The notes below the pieces were generated by a model, which worked only from the letters and a program-made list of their open reading frames with translations, was not told the DNA's origin and searched no databases. This document shows, one piece after another, positions 25,600 to 37,459 of a stretch of 64,000 nucleotides of DNA. Both the position numbers and the translations under genes were made by a program. The number at the start of each line of letters is the position of its first letter. Within the stretch, counting starts at the first letter, position 1. The stretch comes from Coprinus comatus (lineage: Eukaryota > Basidiomycota > Agaricomycetes > Agaricales > Agaricaceae), in assembly GCA_034638255.1 (NCBI GenBank), contig JAWPGT010000018.1:124001-188000 (forward strand), given 5' to 3'.

Positions 25600-27269
25600 A
25601 TGTCTACCACAGCAATTGAAAATCCAATGAATGCCGCAAGTGCACCTTTCCAACAACACATAACTACTATCCTGACTCTTGTTATCAGGCCCATAATCAC
25701 GCTGCAAATGCAGAGGAACATACAAGTAACGGACTTATACGCCTCGCCATGGAGGAACATTACAAAGCTGCAAAAGCGTACATGGCGTCTATAGAACGTA
25801 GCCAAGACGAATCAGTCCGTTCATTCTTGATCCCCAGAGAGAACTAATTAACTCAATCTTTGATGTCGAACACAGGCCAAGCGCACTTTACGAATGCTTT
25901 ACAACGAACAGCTGAGGGCTGGGAGGGACTTGCAGAGAAGGATTGAAAAGTTAAAAGAAGAGGGGAAAGATCCTTCATTACCTCAACCTATGAAACCAAT
26001 TGCAAATCCGAACGTACATTCACCACAGCCCTCATCGACCCCAAGGAACATTATCCCCGTTCAAAGAACGATGCACCCACCTACTATTCCCAACCGTATC
26101 GACTCCCCCCAGTCTATGCAACGAATGTCGGATACCGTCGACGAGTCATTCATGTTGTTAGGTGGTCAAAGAGTGCGTTACAGTTATTTTGCCTAGTTTC
26201 ATCACGGTTTCTTTATTGACTCTTTCGATTTTAACGTCCTCTTCAGTCTGAACCTGGAGATCAGTTTAACAATTGGTGGGAGAAAATGCAAACAGTACTG
26301 GATAATCTCGATCGTGACCCTATTAATTTACTTGCTGCTTTTGCTTCTACTCCTCTTGGTCACCCTGATGGGGAGGGGACACCGACTCAAGGAACAAATA
26401 CACCACCTGCTGCAGCGCAGAGCAGGAGAGACTCTAACCATGGCAGCGACATCCTCCTTGATGGGACACTGTTAGGGAGGCTAAGTCGGCGGCTTGGTGT
26501 TTCGAGGGAGAATAGCAATGAACAGGTGTCTGAAGTCCACACTGATCTAGATGACGAAGATTTTACACTTTCCGATGAAGGTAGTATAGCACTAATTATA
26601 ATTTCTCCTTTGACTGACACTGTTACTACATAGGTGATGAAGACCTTGCGGAGTCGTTTTTGGTTATCCCTTCGGGTGATAAAGCTGCCATGTTAAGGAA
26701 AGAGAACACCACACTGAGACTCGAAATATTCAATATGCAAAAACGCCTAGAAGTGGCAGATAAAGTTCTTCAACAACGCCGGGAGTACGAGCAACAGCTC
26801 AGAGATAGTATATACCAGGTGGGCATAGTCAAACTTACTATAGGCTGATCCAATCTCAATTTATGTTAGGCACAACGAGTGATGGGAGCGTCTATGCTTC
26901 AGCGAAATACACAAGACCTCAGTCATCTAAATCTAAACCCACCCCCTGTACCAAAACCTGTGATCGTACCTAATCGAGAAAACGAATATTTGCAACGAAT
27001 CAAAGAGTTGGAGACCGAGGTTCGACAGGCACGAGCAGAGAATGAAAGAAATGTAACTATCAGTTACTTATCTCCTAGGTCCTGCCGCTGACAACTTCCA
27101 CTCGCAGAAAGCGATGATTACAAAATATCGTGAAAAATGGGAAAAACTGAAGGAATCCTCTAGGAAGAAGAAAGAAGCAAAAGTAGCTGCAGAACTTGCT
27201 GCTTCGCCTGTTAGACAGAAGATTGTGGAGGAACCTGAAGCCGAAGAAGCGTTGGATAACACTTGTTGA
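25600..27269 (+). CDS. MIT/coiled-coil protein resembling NRBF2/Atg38 (PI3K complex I subunit)
   Basis: NRBF2/Atg38 links Atg14-Vps34 complex I in autophagy. Exon 1 ends MNA and joins across a GC-AG intron (25636-25688) to AHNHAANAEEHTSNGLIRLA, MEEHYKAAKAYMASIERSQD and, after another intron, AKRTLRMLYNEQLRAGRDLQ: an N-terminal three-helix MIT domain. A Pro/Ser linker is followed by LDNLDRDPINLLAAF, close in form to the human NRBF2 segment containing FDRDPDTLLYLL. An acidic stretch and SFLVIPSGDK precede a coiled coil (LRKENTTLRLEIFNMQKRL). The C-terminus is Lys/Glu-rich and ends EALDNTC-stop. The NRBF2/Atg38 call is an inference from layout and local resemblance; a generic MIT protein is the alternative. 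Confidence 0.5.
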
Positions 27270-27396
27270 TACATACCATGCTCTATTCTTTCGATGTACT
27301 TGTAAACCTCTTTTCTATCCTTGCTTGTATCCTTCATTTGTACACTACTTTACTATATTATATAGACACAGCATGGCGAAGTATGCCATTAAGGTC

Positions 27397-28043
27397 TCAA
27401 GCAAAAAGACCGTAATCAATGATGGTGAGCGAGTTGATGAATTTATCAAAGTCTTGTGTCACTTCCCAAGCTTGTGCCGCCGTAAGTGCATCCCCTTCCT
27501 TCATAGCCTTTATTGGAAGATTGAAGGTCACAACAAGGTCTATCGATTTCGACTCAACGCGGTAAAGGCCCATGAGAATCTTGACATGATCGGGCTCTGG
27601 AAGGTTGAATTTCTGAATGTGTTGAATTCCTTCCAACCAAAGTGCGGGCTCTGGTTTGTTTGGAATGATACTTCTGGAAATCACGTTTGCGATCGAAGCA
27701 GAATTGTCGTGTGCTAGGGCTCCGTAATGATGGCTATACATACATATATTGATTAATCGGTGACATTCCTAGTAATTAAAGTTGGTAATACTCAAGTGCT
27801 TTCTCTAGATCATCTGCGTCGACGCGTTGTAAGATTTCTACGATGATACTAGCTCCACAGTCCTTGTACATAAAAACCTCTTGATTGTCAGGGACTTGAC
27901 GGAAATCACTGTAACTCAGCTGTGAATTCATCATATTCCTACGAAAATCTGGAAAGAACGTACGATGCATCCACTAAATCATTAGGTGCCTCTACAATAA
28001 TTGCACCTCCAAAGAGATTTCGTTTGGCATACGTTGCAGGCAT
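27397..28043 (-). CDS. MOG1: Ran-binding protein MOG1 (RanGRF-like)
   Basis: MOG1 binds Ran/Gsp1 and promotes nucleotide release, supporting nuclear protein import. The start reads MPATYAKRNLFGGAIIVEAP, the family's characteristic opening. It continues VDAS, FFPDFRRNMMNSQLSYSDFR, QVPDNQEVFMYKDCGASIIV and EILQRVDADDLEKAL, then an intron (donor GTATTACC, acceptor TATAG) to DHHYGALAHDNSAS. QVPDNQEVF is the conserved Mog1 motif. The C-terminal part ends SLTIIDYGLFA-stop at 27397. Length about 200 aa, as expected. It converges with the NRBF2-like gene (128 bp between stops) and diverges from NDC80. Confidence 0.9.
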
Positions 28044-28189
28044 AGTAAGAGAGAAGAGTCAGTGCCCCTAATCAATGATAAATTGATTTTCTTGACGTCA
28101 GCCACACGTGACAGTAATGAAGATGTCACGGGACCGTGTTTTGAGGCATCTGTATCAACGAGGTTTGTCTACGACATCATTGCTCGAAT
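28044..28189. promoter_or_regulatory. 146 bp shared divergent promoter, MOG1 (-) / NDC80 (+)
   Basis: Only 146 bp separate the two start codons, so both core promoters and leaders must lie in this segment or extend into the opposite gene. No TATA box is visible. Confidence 0.5.
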
Positions 28190-30504
28190 ATGGATTCAAG
28201 ACGAAGATCAGTTATGCCTTCGGGTTCAAGTATTCCTGTACCATCCACAATCAGAAAACCAACACAAAACTCCAGACTATCTATGGCAGCCAGTGCTCTA
28301 CGTCCCAATGTATCAATGTCACTTAACGGTGCTGTTCCTGGTTCAGTGTCAAGACCATCTATGATGCGCTCGCAAAACAATCCACTGCTAGCAAGTGTTA
28401 CCAAGTCGACATATAAACGAACTCCTCTTCAAGCGTGAGTTGATAAGTTTTGGCAGTATTTGACGTAATTACATTCTAATTCGGTGTGTGTTTACAGTAG
28501 CACCGCACGTAGAGGTTCAGTATATCCTGGAGGTCCCGCTCCACTGCAAAATGCAGCTGGTCCTAGTACGAAGGATCCACGTCCTGTACGTGATAAACAA
28601 TTCCAGTCAAAGATGCGACAAGAAATCTTCCACTTTCTACAAAGCGCGGGATACGAGATTGCACCTTCAACGCTAAGTAATATTCAAGGGAAAGACTTTA
28701 GGGCTATTTTTGAGTTTCTTGTACTCAATCTTGACCCGGAGTGGCCGATTGGATTAACGGGGAGATTGGAAGATGATTTTATACCGGCGTTGAAGGCATT
28801 GCGATATCCATATGTCGGAATTCTGGATAACAGATGGCTTGCAGCACCTGCTAGTCCTCACTCGTGGCCCAATCTGTTGGGAGTTTTACATTGGTTGGTG
28901 GACATGTGTAAGGTGGGTATGTGTGTATCAGGATTTTCCGACTTTTCATAATGTCAAATTCTTTCTAGCTCCGGGACGAATATCTCTCAAGTGATCACCC
29001 TACGCTTCAAGACCCATCATTTGTGCCGGAAGAGTTCGAGGACCCACTACATTATCAGACCATTGGTCTAGAATTCATGGAAGTTGGATATGAGCTATGG
29101 TTGAATGGAGATGACGACATACCTCAGGCGAAGGAACATTTCAGAAACCGATTCGGTAAGTTGTATAAGGCTAGCCTCATACCGAAAAGCACACTCAAAA
29201 TATTCAGCCAAGAAGAATGAAAGGGTCCAGAAGGACTTGGCAGAAAAAACTGCGAAGTTGGATGCTGTAAAGAAGGAATTAAAGGAGCTGAAATCTGCGG
29301 AGGTATGTGGACTTGTCAGAAAAATGCATGTGCTTCTATTGATCTGTACCTTAGCTCCCACTTGTCCAGCTACAACGAATGAATAAAACTTTGGCAAGAG
29401 ACCAAGAAAAGTTCATTACCACGTACACATTATATGAAGGAAGGGGACAGAAGCACAAGATGAGCATTGCGCAACTCAAGGAAGAAATTGTTGCTCTAGG
29501 TAATGACATCTGTTGACACTTGCCATCACCGATCACCGAACTTATGAACGTTCGTAGGCGAGCAACTCCAAAGTTTGAAGGGTAATCTTATGCATCTAGC
29601 GAATATTGTACAGGAACAAAACCTTACTCCCGAAGAGGTTGCACAAATGAATAACGAACATGACCATTTGTCAAGAAATCTTGAAGAACTCCGTCAACGA
29701 TTGACAGATACCCACAAGTACCTAATGTCTCTGGAAATAAACGTCACGAACAAGGCTGGAGCAGCTGAAGATGCACTTGAAGCATATGCAAATCTGTTAA
29801 TGTTACTTGAGCTCTATCCACCCTTACCTCCTCCTTGGGAAAACGTGGATTTGACCTTGGAACTCAACACTGCAGCATCAAAAGCATCCGACCTTCTTTC
29901 TGGAAGTGATATCCGGCTGGTGATCAAACCCACACTAAGCGCAGTCGCCGAATCCAAACGTGGAGAACGTCGATACCTCGAGACAGAGAAAGTTAAGATG
30001 GAAAATGAGTTGGATAAAGTCATTCAAGAATGCGAAAATGTTGAAGAGGAGATAACGCAGATGGAAAAACAGGTCACAACACTTAATGAACAGGCTGACG
30101 ACTTGCGTGATGTGAGTAACCCCTTGGGATGTAATTATGTTCCTTCTTGATTGATCTCGTTTCGTATAGGCCACCCAACAAGAGGCTTTTATCGCAAATC
30201 AAGAGGCTAACCGATTAGAACACGAACTTTCGCAAGCTCGTACAGCCGCTATATCGAATGGCATGGGTGTGAAAACTAAATTAAACGCCTTGGAATTTAG
30301 GTGAGAAATATTATTCAATAAGCGAATTCGTCGTATCATGTATTTATATTTTCTCCTAGCTACCGTGAACAGCTCGACAAAGTCGTACGATTGAAGGAAG
30401 AAACTGTCCGCGCGATAATCAAGAACAGCCATGAAATCGCTATGTTCAAGGAAGAAGTTTCGCGGCATCTTACCGAACTAAAGGAGTTCGCTGAAGCGGG
30501 ATGA
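28190..30504 (+). CDS. NDC80: Kinetochore protein NDC80/HEC1
   Basis: The microtubule-binding subunit of the Ndc80 complex in the outer kinetochore. The basic, Ser/Thr-rich N-terminal tail starts MDSRRRSVMPSGSSIPVPST. The calponin-homology domain follows: KDPRPVRDKQFQSKMRQEIF, FLQSAGYEIAPSTLSNIQGK, EFLVLNLDPEWPIGLTGRLE, PALKALRYPYVGILDNRWL and SPHSWPNLLGVLHWLVDMCK. The long coiled coil is built from exons near 29000-30480 (KLDAVKKELKELKSAE, NNEHDHLSRNLEELRQRLTD, RYLETEKVKMENELDKVIQE). The stop TGA is at 30502-30504 after EFAEAG. Standard short introns; length about 650 aa, normal for fungi. Confidence 0.96.
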
Positions 30505-32363
30505 AACTACGGGCATTTCGATCTTTCAATGTGTCTATTACTATCCTTCGTTCTTTTGAAGGATTTATTTCGAATACATGTTGTATAATTACATATATTA
30601 TTTAGTGGAAATTTTTTAGCTTGATATGTGCTGTATCTGTCATTCAATATATTATATTGTTTTTAAGGGTCATTCTCATAGGCGAGATCGGCAATGCCGA
30701 CACGGCTCAACAACAATGCGCCGACTATTTACGTCTAAAAATAGCCTACTAATGCAATCCATCTTTATTGGCTAAAGACTTGGACTGCCGCGTTGTTCTC
30801 GGTGATTGGAAATGGAAATAGTTGTTCGAGGGATACTATGAACTTTGCCAATAACAGCCAATAACCAATATCAATCACATGCATTTCAGGGTCACGATGA
30901 CACTGCGCCGCGGTTTGACTGCGGTAAAACCCCTCGCTACTCAACGGAATCCTCCTAATATCCATTTCTGCACGGTGCCTTAACAGTCGTACGTTAAGGA
31001 ATGTCCCCAATAATTCCTTATCAGAAATGCTTGCGCAGACGTCAACCTTGTGTCAGTCAGGTATCGGGAAAAGTGGGTTACGTTAGCATGATTAGCGGAT
31101 TTGCTCGTATCTCTTGGTATGCAGGTGGTAAACGGCAGGATTTTTGGCATAACTTTACTTGAGCAGCTTCAACGTTCAACTATCACTATATTTACAGAAA
31201 GCCGATTATCGTATCCATAACAACTTTCATCCACCTGAAACCCATGTGCACTTCTGTCATATTCAATATTGCAGCAGCGTACAGAGAACGCATGGACAGA
31301 TTCCCCGTGACTATCATCGTTGACGGTATCTGAACGGTACACCACAAATGGCCCGACACAATGAACTTCTTGAATATTAAATATATAGTATTCATGAAAG
31401 TATGTGAATGCTATTTGTGTATTGTATAGTAGGATCTGCAAACTTTAAATTTATACGTATCCGTATCTTATACGGTACAGAACCGAAATTTGGCGGGCCA
31501 GCACTCTAACATTGTATACACCGTACTGACGGTGAGCAGTAAGTGCTCCGGTAAACCACATAGATAGGGACCTGTCGTAAGGTCATAACTTATAAGATCA
31601 TAACAGTATTTCTGAGCAAATTCTCAACAAAATTAGCAACCGATTTCACCACATTGCTTCCATTAATGCTAACGTTATACCACTTGTGATAAGAGATTGG
31701 TAGAACGTGAAACAACTTTCAGGACAAGTGCTAACACTCCAGCAATCATGATTATAATCGAGCGGCACAAGAACCGTATCAGACCGCATCCGCAGTGGCA
31801 CCAGATCAATTGCAGATGGGCGTCGAGAATGTTTGAAAAAATGCGCAGGCACCGGACACCGGGGTTACAAAAATAGACACCAAGGTGACATGTTGAGACT
31901 GCACTTATTATCTCAAAGCATCAAATGTACCATCTTGCCAACTTCAAACCGGTCATACACCAATCATACACCCATCATATTGAATGTGTCCCTGAGACCC
32001 TGAATACTTGGCATTCAAATGCGGTCCACAAGTCTCGCCGAACGAGATCTAGACGAGATGTGACAGCATAAAGCTGCCTATACTAATCTGGAATTTCCCG
32101 TAGGAATGTTGTAGCACGGGCTTGCTACTAAACACTGGAAGTGATGCTTTACGATAGCCCACTTGGAAAGATACGCCGGTTTAGACTTGGCTGTGTCATT
32201 CAACGTATTACACAGCTTAGTTTTATCCGAATACTACTATGTACAATCTTCAAGATCTCAAAAATTTGACACGGTAACGCCTTTACTACACGATATTTAA
32301 TGGACCGGACTTGGATGGTTGGCCCCCCATCCCCAGCAGGCATTAGCCCAGTTCTTCAGCAAG
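30505..32363. other. 1.86 kb intergenic region, no gene recognised
   Basis: Holds the NDC80 3' UTR and the leader of the TmpA-like gene. Open frames at 30765-31010, 31169-31441 and 31646-31852 (all minus) show no family signal and no coherent splicing. No long repeats, tRNA or transposon ends were seen. Confidence 0.5.
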
Positions 32364-34622
32364 ATGGATCGTATCGAAACCACTTACCCTTCTGCTCGTA
32401 CCACCATCGATATGGAACGGGGGGAGCTAAAGCCTTGGTCCGAAACGCATTCACAAGAGGACACACCAAGGAGCACTCTCCCTAATACTCCATCTTCTGG
32501 AACTCTCAACCACTCGACTAGGCCCAGCTCCATTTCTCCTTCGAAAGAAGAGAAAGAACTGAAGCTAAACGAGAAACTTGGTGACGTGAAGGTCGAGGTC
32601 GTCGCTGTTACCACCAAGCCTAAACCCACCCCTGCTCCCAAAAAGAAGGTTTCCAAATGGATCCTCTGGCAACTTTGGTTCAATACTTACAGGTAGGTAC
32701 TACACACTTCTTGTGTGATTAATAATTCACACAATCTTTTGCGCAGGAAATTCTTCGTCTTCACGGTTACATTCAACATGATTGGGGTAGTTTTAGCGGC
32801 ATCAGGTCACTTTCCATACGCCGTCAAATATTGCGGAAGCATCGCTGTGGCCAACCTCAACTTTTCCGTCTTGATGCGAAATGAGGTTTTTGGTAGGTTG
32901 CTCTACCTCTTCGTTAATACTTGTTTCGCCAAGGTAAGAAGGGTGGCATTTACTGTTCAAGATATATTTGGACTTACAAATGGTTCGCTTAATAGTGGCC
33001 ACCTTTGTGGTTCCGTCTAGGATGTACATCAGTGCTTCAACATCTTGGAGGCATTCACAGTGGTTGCGCCGTTTCTTGCATTGTATGGTTGCTCTACAAA
33101 GTGGTTCTTAATTTCTTAAAACTTGATGTCACTCATCAAGCTATTCTTGCTCTGGGTGTGGTTACATTGGTTGCGGTTGTAATTGGCGCTTTGAGTGCAT
33201 TCCCTTGGATCCGTAATACACACCACAAGTAAGCTTCTTACTAGACAATGTTTTCTATTATCCGACATTAATGTTACTAATTGTAGTGTCTTCGAGCGTC
33301 ACCATCGCTTTGTAGGCTGGACATCACTCATCTGCACATGCAAGTACAATTCATCCATTTTATGTAGAATAAATCTCATGATATGACTCTAGGGGCCTTT
33401 GTTTTAATCAGCGACATGTACGTCGAAGAAACACAATCCTGGAATCTTAGTGGAGTCCACTTGGTTCGTCAACAAGACTTCTGGTATACCCTTGGTATGA
33501 CTACCTTGTAAGTAGTCTTGCAGATACATAAAGTCACATAAACTAAATATGCTCTAGTATTTCATTGCCATGGTTCTTCGTAAGGGAGGTCCCAGTAGAG
33601 ATCGAACTTGTGAGAACTACCTTATTCTTCCTACTTACTAAGTCTAATTGACAATCGGTACTCTTAGCCCTCCTCCAAGGTGGCAATCATCCGGTTCAAG
33701 CGTGGAATGCAACAAAGTCTTTTGACCCGTATCAGTCGCACTCCTGTGCTCGAATATCATGCATTCGGTACTATCAGTGAAGGAAGAAATGCAGATTGTC
33801 ATTATGTAATTGCTGGTGTCCAGGGCGATTTCACAAGGTCGCTCGTTGACAATCCACCCAAGACTCTATGGACCCGAGAACTCAAGGTATGTTACTACAC
33901 TTGGTAGCATGAGATGTTTATCCAGAAAGCCGACATCTACCTTTCTCTAGTTTGCTGGAGTTTCAAACACGTCAACTATCTACAAACGAGGAATCCGCAT
34001 TTGTACTGGAACTGGTATCGGCGCAGCGCTGTCAACTTGCATACAATCCAAGAACTGGTTCGTATATCCTACATTCTAATATTTTTCTCAGATGAATGTG
34101 CACTTACAAAATGTTTCATCTCTACACAGGTACTTGATCTGGATAGGTCTGTCATCACCGTGCGCTTAGATGGAATCATTCATTGAACGTCTATTTTTAG
34201 GCTCTGACCAAGAAAAAACATTCGGCCCAACAATCAGCGGTCTCATCCATAACAATATTGGACCGGAAAGACTACTTCTCTGGGATACTAGGGCCCGTGG
34301 AGGAAGGCCCGATACAATGAAGATATTAAAAGAGGCTTGCAAATACTGGAAACCCGAAGGTATGCATTGTGCTCAAATTTACTTCCTCGCCCCGAGGGAC
34401 TGCGGCTGATCTAACATTTCTTACATAAAATAATCAAATAGTGGTTTTTATTACTTCAAACCTCACAGGAAACACAGAAATCATGCAGGGATGTAAAGAG
34501 GCGGGTATTCCGGTTTTCGGAACACTTTGGGACTTCGTGAGTTATCTTTGTCTGTTTCGTGGTTAGTAACCAGAGTCAAAGAAATCGAATCTTATTTGCG
34601 CCGTGCTTTATCCCTTTAGTAA
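32364..34622 (+). CDS. Multi-pass membrane flavoprotein of the TmpA/NRPS-like reductase type
   Basis: A cytosolic Pro/Lys-rich N-terminus (about 105 aa) is followed by several hydrophobic segments: KFFVFTVTFNMIGVVLAASG, VSCIVWLLYKVVLNFLK, ALGVVTLVAVVIGALSAFPW and the conserved HHNVFERHHRFVGWTSLIC. Then come a ferredoxin-reductase-like part (SSKVAIIRFKRGMQQSLL, EYHAFGTISEGRN) and a nucleotide-binding CTGTGIGAALSTCI loop with IWIGSDQEKTFG. This layout matches the fungal TmpA/TmpL family of membrane flavoproteins, linked in moulds to redox state and sporulation; no adenylation domain is present here. A final 83 nt intron (34537-34619) places TAA directly after GTLWDF. Function in this organism is unknown. 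Confidence 0.6.
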
Positions 34623-37459
34623 ATTACGGAGTCTATTACAGTCATAATAATTGACCGCCGCGCAGCACTAACGCAATAATGTTTGTTACATGGCACTGTT
34701 GGTACATAATGTATCATAGCTGTTCAGTGAATTTGGCAGTTTGGCTGTGAAAATATTCAATAGTTACTTAGCATAGAGGAATCGGTGTTTACGGTATTTG
34801 CATAGAAGGATGTTCATGTATTCATTCACGCTTACGATGGAAATTTCAATAAACGTGTCTCTGGGTTCCTACTTCCTTTGTTTGATTTTTTTGCCAGTTG
34901 AACTTAACAGCCGAAGAGTAGACACACTTCAAAATGCTCTGTTTGCCACTTCTTACTCCCAATCTTCTTTACGTCAGTAACACTTTGTAACTTCTTGGCC
35001 TACATATGTACATGATTACCAGATTTGGAAATCCACATTTTCCCACATTATCATCACTACTGTAGTACTAGTAGTAGGTCTTGCCGGAGAGTATACCTAG
35101 ATAGGGGAGTCCCAATTTCACAGTTGATTTGTCGGAAAGAGCGTAGATAGTTTGCTTAAGCCCGACATACACAATTGAACCGCTTTACACCTGAGTCCCA
35201 TTTTTTTGTTATTTTAGAGTTATGTATACTAGCAGACGATAACGCGATGTACCTGAAATTGGCCATCTTCTGAAAATCACCCCATTTTACCCCACACCCA
35301 CCTGGAACATCTGGTTCTATATGTAATGAAAAACAAAATGCTCCGCTTCGAAGAAGTTTAAAGACTATTAAAGTCACAAATGTCATCATCATAAGGTCAC
35401 TTCACTGGGTATCTCCCACATCATCATATGTAAATTCTCAAAGTGTACATGTAATAGATTGTGGATCTCAAGTTTAAAATAAAGCCCTCTCGGCGGGCTT
35501 CGGGCTCTTGGGCTTGGCTTTTCTTCGACAATCTGAAAATCTCCTGGGTCTCGCTTAGCTTAAGATGATTGTCCTTTCATAGCCTTTCATTATCTTGAGA
35601 TAATTCTGGACCATTTGTATTTGTCCACCGGGTATTTGTATTGTTGGGTCCAGATACCCGACCTCCACCTAGACTTTTTTCTCTTGGCGTATAGAAATAA
35701 AGAAAACCCTCAAACAGAACGTCATGATAAAGGTTAAAAGAAGAGTGGTTTGTCAATGGGATGTTACTAATCTCACGAGTCGTTCGTTACTTCGGTTACT
35801 CATATTAGTTTCTGAAAACATATCAATATCTTGACTGTCTTTTTTTTGTCGTTTCTGATTGACTTTCGGCAACATGTTAAACGATTTTCTTATCGGTAAT
35901 ATTTCGGAAACAATTACGTAGAACAACAAGTAGAAAGGCCGTGAAGCTAGTGAAGCTAGTAGCTTGAACTTTGAAGCTTAAAGTTGGGCTGAATGCTAAA
36001 TGCCAAGCTATACTGCAGAGGCCGAAGGAATGCATGCATATGTGTACACAGGAGTCCCGATAAAGTGTTTGAGGGTGTTTGAAATATCTGAATAATTTTG
36101 AGAAAAAAAGAGGATCCAAGCACATACCGAAAGCGAAAGCGAAAGCATTAATCTGCATGAATAATGCTAAAGAAGTTTTCGTCAGGTGTAACATTAAATA
36201 GGGAGAGTCATCTACATAGCAAGCCTACCAAAGTAGGTATAATTAAGGTCACTTGGATGGCGTCATATACATACCATCAGTTCTCCCCGGTGCCTGAATA
36301 TTTGATTATTGACCACTACGTATGTAGTGACAGAGTAAGGCGAGGGTAAGGTCATGTGAATAAGTTCCAATTATCTTGCACAAATCTACACATACTACAC
36401 AATATATGTTCTAAGTACAATGAACGTAAGACGTACAAAAGTGCAAAATGGAACCAAAAAAAAAAATCAAAAATCAAAAACAACATAATGCCAATCCAGG
36501 TTAATAATACCTTTAATACGAGTAAAGATTATCCCAACTCTGCTTGAATTCTTTTTCTAACTACTACTATTTCTCAATTTTTTTTTTGGTAATGGTAATT
36601 GCAAAAAAAACCTCTGGTATTGCATGTGTTCTGCGCTTTAAATTTGTTTTGAATTTCGAATAATGCGGCAGAAGAAAGACAAAGATGATAACGGGTGATC
36701 ATATCGAATCGGTAGGGTTGTGGGTGTGATTTATTGTCGGCGAAGTTAGTAGTTGGATACTAGTAGTGTGGAAGTGGTAGGTGGAGGTGGTATGGGTAGT
36801 GTTGTGGTATGGAGGAGTTATGTGGTATGTGGTATGTGTGTGGTAAGGGTTTAAGTAGTACTTGGTTTACAATAGGCAACTAGAAGACTAAAGGAAATAA
36901 AAGGGTTTGCAACAAAATGATCAAAAAAGGAGCCAAAAAGGTAGTAAAAGGGAGAAGGCGGTATGAAGTTAAGGATTAAAAGTGTGATTCTTGTTTCTCT
37001 CTGACCCGTTGTAGTCATTCTCCAACCAACATCCGATTATGAATAATTTTAAAAACAATCAAACAATCGGGTTGATGGAGTGGACATTTCTATATGGAGG
37101 ATTGGTAGTTGAAACAAGAAAGGGAAGAAAAAAATAGAGTGGAGGTGGGGTGGTGAATTAGAAGTAAATGAACCAAAAGAAGAGGAACAAAAAATAGGCA
37201 AACGGTGAGGAAGTGGTGAAAGGGATTACTAATTTACAAAAAAAGAAGAAAAAGTAAAGTGGCTGACAAACAAAAGAATTATACAAATCAAAAGGAACAA
37301 ACCGACACAAACGACATATGAAGAACGCCATAAACACATGGGATGGGGGTGAAGAGAAAGGGGATAATAAGGATGAAGTAGACCGGAGGTGGTTAGGATT
37401 GAAAGGGAGACAAGTGATAGCAGGGAGAGGCGTTGCAGGATGTTTCATCACTTCATCAC
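34623..37459. other. 2.8 kb convergent gene-poor region with low-complexity tracts
   Basis: No convincing coding sequence on either strand. It contains small direct repeats (two GTGAAGCTA units at 35941-35958; three CGAAAG units at 36128-36145), a GGGTAT/ATACCC inverted repeat near 35628-35659, a G/T-rich tract (36.72-36.86 kb) and, toward 37.46 kb, purine-rich sequence that is pyrimidine-rich 3' UTR on the ERI1 strand. It may include a decayed element, but no terminal repeats or transposase frame are seen. Confidence 0.45.

Noticed and set aside
35877..36194. 105-codon minus-strand ORF in the gene-poor gap
   Set aside because: Random-looking composition with many Phe/Leu/Cys and no recognisable domain or splice partner.
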